Source: Ceratopteris richardii (taxonomy: Eukaryota > Streptophyta > Polypodiopsida > Polypodiales > Pteridaceae). Taken from it: DNA of 64,000 nucleotides. The position numbers were made by a program, and so were the translations under genes. The notes beneath the pieces were generated by a model. That model saw only the letters and a list, made by a program, of their open reading frames with translations, searched no databases and had not been told where the DNA came from. This document shows, piece after piece, positions 61,423 to 64,000 of this stretch (its first letter is position 1; each line of letters opens with the position of its first letter). The stretch spans positions 90,223,132 to 90,287,131 of the forward strand of contig CM035407.1 in NCBI GenBank assembly GCA_020310875.1, in the 5' to 3' direction.

Positions 61423-64000
61423 AAGGTTGGACAACATGGCAGATGGATTTCCTTCATCAATTGACAAATTGGACAGAGGTAACTACTCAGCTTGGTCATT
61501 AAGGATGGAAGCTTATCTTCAAGGTAGAAGTTTATATGGTTATGTGGCTGGAGATGAAGTTATGCCAAGTTTCAGGAACAAAAGTCAACCAACACAAGAA
61601 GAGCAAGAAAGATTGAGCACATGGTGCTCCAAGGATGCACTTGCAAGGTCTTATCTCCTCAACTCTATCTCAGATTTTTTTTTGCCTCACATTAGAAGTT
61701 GTAAGACATCTCAGGAAGTGTGGGATGCACTTGAAGCTTTCTTTTCTTCAAGTACTAAAGGTAGGAAGCATCAACTATGGCTGGATTTCACAACTCTCAA
61801 GAAGGCTCCCAAACAAAATGTGACTGATTTTGTCACAAAGCTCAAAGACATAGCGGATCAGTTGGGAAGCATTGGAGAGGTAATAGATGAAGAGCAAATT
61901 GTAAGGCAGGTCATCAATGGCTTGAAGGCAGATGACAAGTGGGAAGCATTCACTATAGCTATGGATTTGTACATGGACATGCATGTACCTGATTTCAATA
62001 CACTCATTGGACAACTACTTACTCAAGAGGCAAAGCTTTTCAAAAATGGAGAAAGCTCTAAAGGTAATCAATCTTCAGCTTTATACACTGATAAAAGCAA
62101 GTCAACAGATAACAAAGGAAAGGCAAAGAAAGTGGATGATGAAGCAGGTACATATCAAGCTAACTATGCAGGTAGAGGAAGACATGGCAAAGGTAGTGGA
62201 AGAGGAGGTAGACAAGGCAGGGGGAGATCCCAAGACTCCAACTCATGTTCTATTTGTGGATTAACTAATCATACAACTGAAAATTGCTTTAGAAATTCCA
62301 GGAATCAAAGAGGCAGAGGATACAATAGAGGAAGTTATGGCTACTCAAAAGGAAGGTTCAACAATTATCATGGCACCTACAACAACTACAATCATTCAAA
62401 CTATCAAGGAGGCTACAAAGGAAGGAGAGACTACAATAACTACACAGAAGACTCAAACAAAGAGGATTCATTATTGATTATGAACATGGCTATGCCACAA
62501 GGTAAATCTGATGAGCATGTTTTCTACATAGACTCAGGTTGTTCAAATCATGTGGCAGGAAATGTGGCACTCCTATCAAATTTAGAAGATCCAAGGAATA
62601 AGCATGAGGTACAAACAGGAGATGATACAAAACATCCTGTGGAGAAAATAGGCAATGTCAAAGCACCTGATGGAAACATCAACCTACTCAATAAGGTACT
62701 CTATGTCCCTACCATTACAAAGAATTTGATAAGTGTTGGGCAGATAGTAGAGAAAGGGTTGCAAGTCAGGTTCACAAAAGCAGGAGCATTTGTTGAAGAT
62801 CCAAGTCAAGGATTCAGAAGAATTGCAAAAGGTGAAAAGACAGGTAGATTGTTCACATTTCAATTACAGGACACTAGAAACATTGCTCTCTTTAATTATG
62901 GTAGTCAGACACTCATAGAATTGGAAGTATGGCACAAAAGGTTAGCACATATTGGTGAAAGGTCATTAAAGCAAATCTGCAGGGACCAAAGTGTACCTGG
63001 ACTTCCTAATTTGTCAAAACAACATATGATTTATAAGTGTAGTGCATGTCAATTTGGAAAGTCTCACAGGTTACCATTCATGAAGAAAGGTTATATGCAT
63101 GGAGATCTCTTGGAGTTGGTTCATACAGATGTATGGGGACCTAGCAAGGAAGCTTCAATATCTGGATCAAGGTATTATGTTTCATTTATTGATGATTGCA
63201 GCAGATGGACTATCCTATTCTTTATGAAACACAAAGATGAAGAATGGAAGAAGACCAAGCTTAGATCATTGTAAAATTTTTGGATGTATTGCTTTTGCTC
63301 ATGTTCCTTCACAGGTTAGAGGCAAGATGGATCCAAAGGCAGAAAGGTGTGTATTTATTGGATATGACAACAATCAAAAGGGCTACAGGTTATACAACCC
63401 TACCAACAAAGGATTCTTGGTAAGCAGAGATGTAGTTTTTGATGAGAACAATTCATGGTATGAAGATTCATGCAGGAAGGTCAATTTACCATATAATCTT
63501 GAAGAAGATTTTCCAAAGCTTGGTAGAGAACAACCAAAGATTGAAGAACAAGACACCTCGGAGGATGATTAAGAATCTCATATGGAAAAGATCAAAGCAT
63601 GGAAGTCTAAAGGTAAAGCAAAATTGCAGGAACTTGGACATGAGGCAGAATCATCACATCATGGGCTAAGAAGATCTATGAGGGAAAAGAAAAAACCAGA
63701 AAGGTATGGGTTTGACACCTCATTAGTAACTAAACATTCTATCTACATAGCACAGGACATAAACCAAGAGGAGCCATGATCATTTGAAGAGGCCAAAGCA
63801 AAAACAGAATGGAAGCATGCAATGAAGGAAGAGATCAAAGCACTTGAGGAAAACAACACTTGGGATTTGGTGCCCAAGACCTCATCCATGAAGGTAATAG
63901 GCTCAAGATGGGTCTATAAACTCAAGAAGAATTCTGATGGCTCAATTAACAGGTATAAGGCAAGGCTTGTAGCAAAAGGCTTTGCACAAACTCAGGGAAT

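Larger units (their letters stand above)
60138..64000 (+). mobile_element. Younger Ty1/copia element, continues past the window
   Basis: 5' LTR 60,138-61,409, primer-binding site, then gag from ATG at 61,436 (MADGFPSSIDKLDRGNYSAW), a CCHC knuckle CSICGLTNHTTENC (about 62,245), protease YIDSGCSNHVAGN (about 62,527), GAG-pre-integrase WHKRLAHIGERSLKQI (about 62,930), the start of integrase (ELVHTDVWGPS, about 63,112), a later integrase-side segment and the start of RT (VIGSRWVYKLKK, about 63,895) at the window edge. Parts are in copia order. It sits in opposite orientation within gag of the old copia. Not whole: about two breaks in the visible part. Confidence 0.9.

Overview
This window looks like nuclear DNA of a land plant with a large, transposon-rich genome. 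Evidence: Ty1/copia elements whose primer-binding site fits initiator tRNA-Met, a Ty3/gypsy element of the Athila/Tat type primed by tRNA-Asp, an L1-type plant LINE with a zinc-knuckle ORF1, and tRNA-derived SINEs that share their 3' tail with the LINE. A gymnosperm, fern or lycophyte would fit, but I cannot fix the species. I see no intact host gene, no organelle DNA and nothing bacterial.

The dominant structure is a very large inverted repeat. Positions 1-21,388 are the reverse complement of 39,798-61,197, at about 99 percent identity by eye, around an 18.4 kb unique centre. The left arm is still matching when the window begins, so the true arm is longer. The inner edge of the left arm is a short fold-back palindrome.

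The right half gives the simplest reading of the locus, left to right on the + strand: 5' part of a host-like gene with a coiled coil and a RING-like domain (32.0-33.3 kb); a 14-bp minisatellite (33.35-33.99 kb); the 5' half of a LINE (34.0-37.44 kb); a gypsy element inserted backwards into that LINE (37.44-48.53 kb); the 3' half of the LINE (48.53-50.97 kb); more of the same minisatellite (50.97-52.57 kb); the 3' part of the host-like gene with an FCP1/HAD-like domain (52.57-54.5 kb); a second LINE; an old copia element; and a younger copia inserted into it that runs off the right end. The nesting order is gene intron > minisatellite > LINE > gypsy. The left arm repeats, inverted, everything from the gypsy pol region to the young copia LTR. 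The inverted duplication is therefore the latest large event visible.

The centre (21.4-32 kb) holds an older, reduced copy of the same gypsy family with a coiled-coil reading frame inserted in it, a copia LTR fragment, several LINE ends, two SINEs (one with a clear target-site duplication), copia pieces in opposite orientation, and about 1 kb I cannot assign.

Most notable: (1) the gypsy lineage carries two aspartic-protease domains, one before RT and one after integrase, and two tandem integrase-type H2C2 zinc domains; (2) the giant inverted repeat with a template-switch-like junction and uneven divergence between arms; (3) a host-like gene joining RING-like and FCP1-like domains across an intron that swelled to about 19 kb; (4) a palindromic AATCGCGATT tandem repeat in the gypsy leader, kept in two copies of different age.
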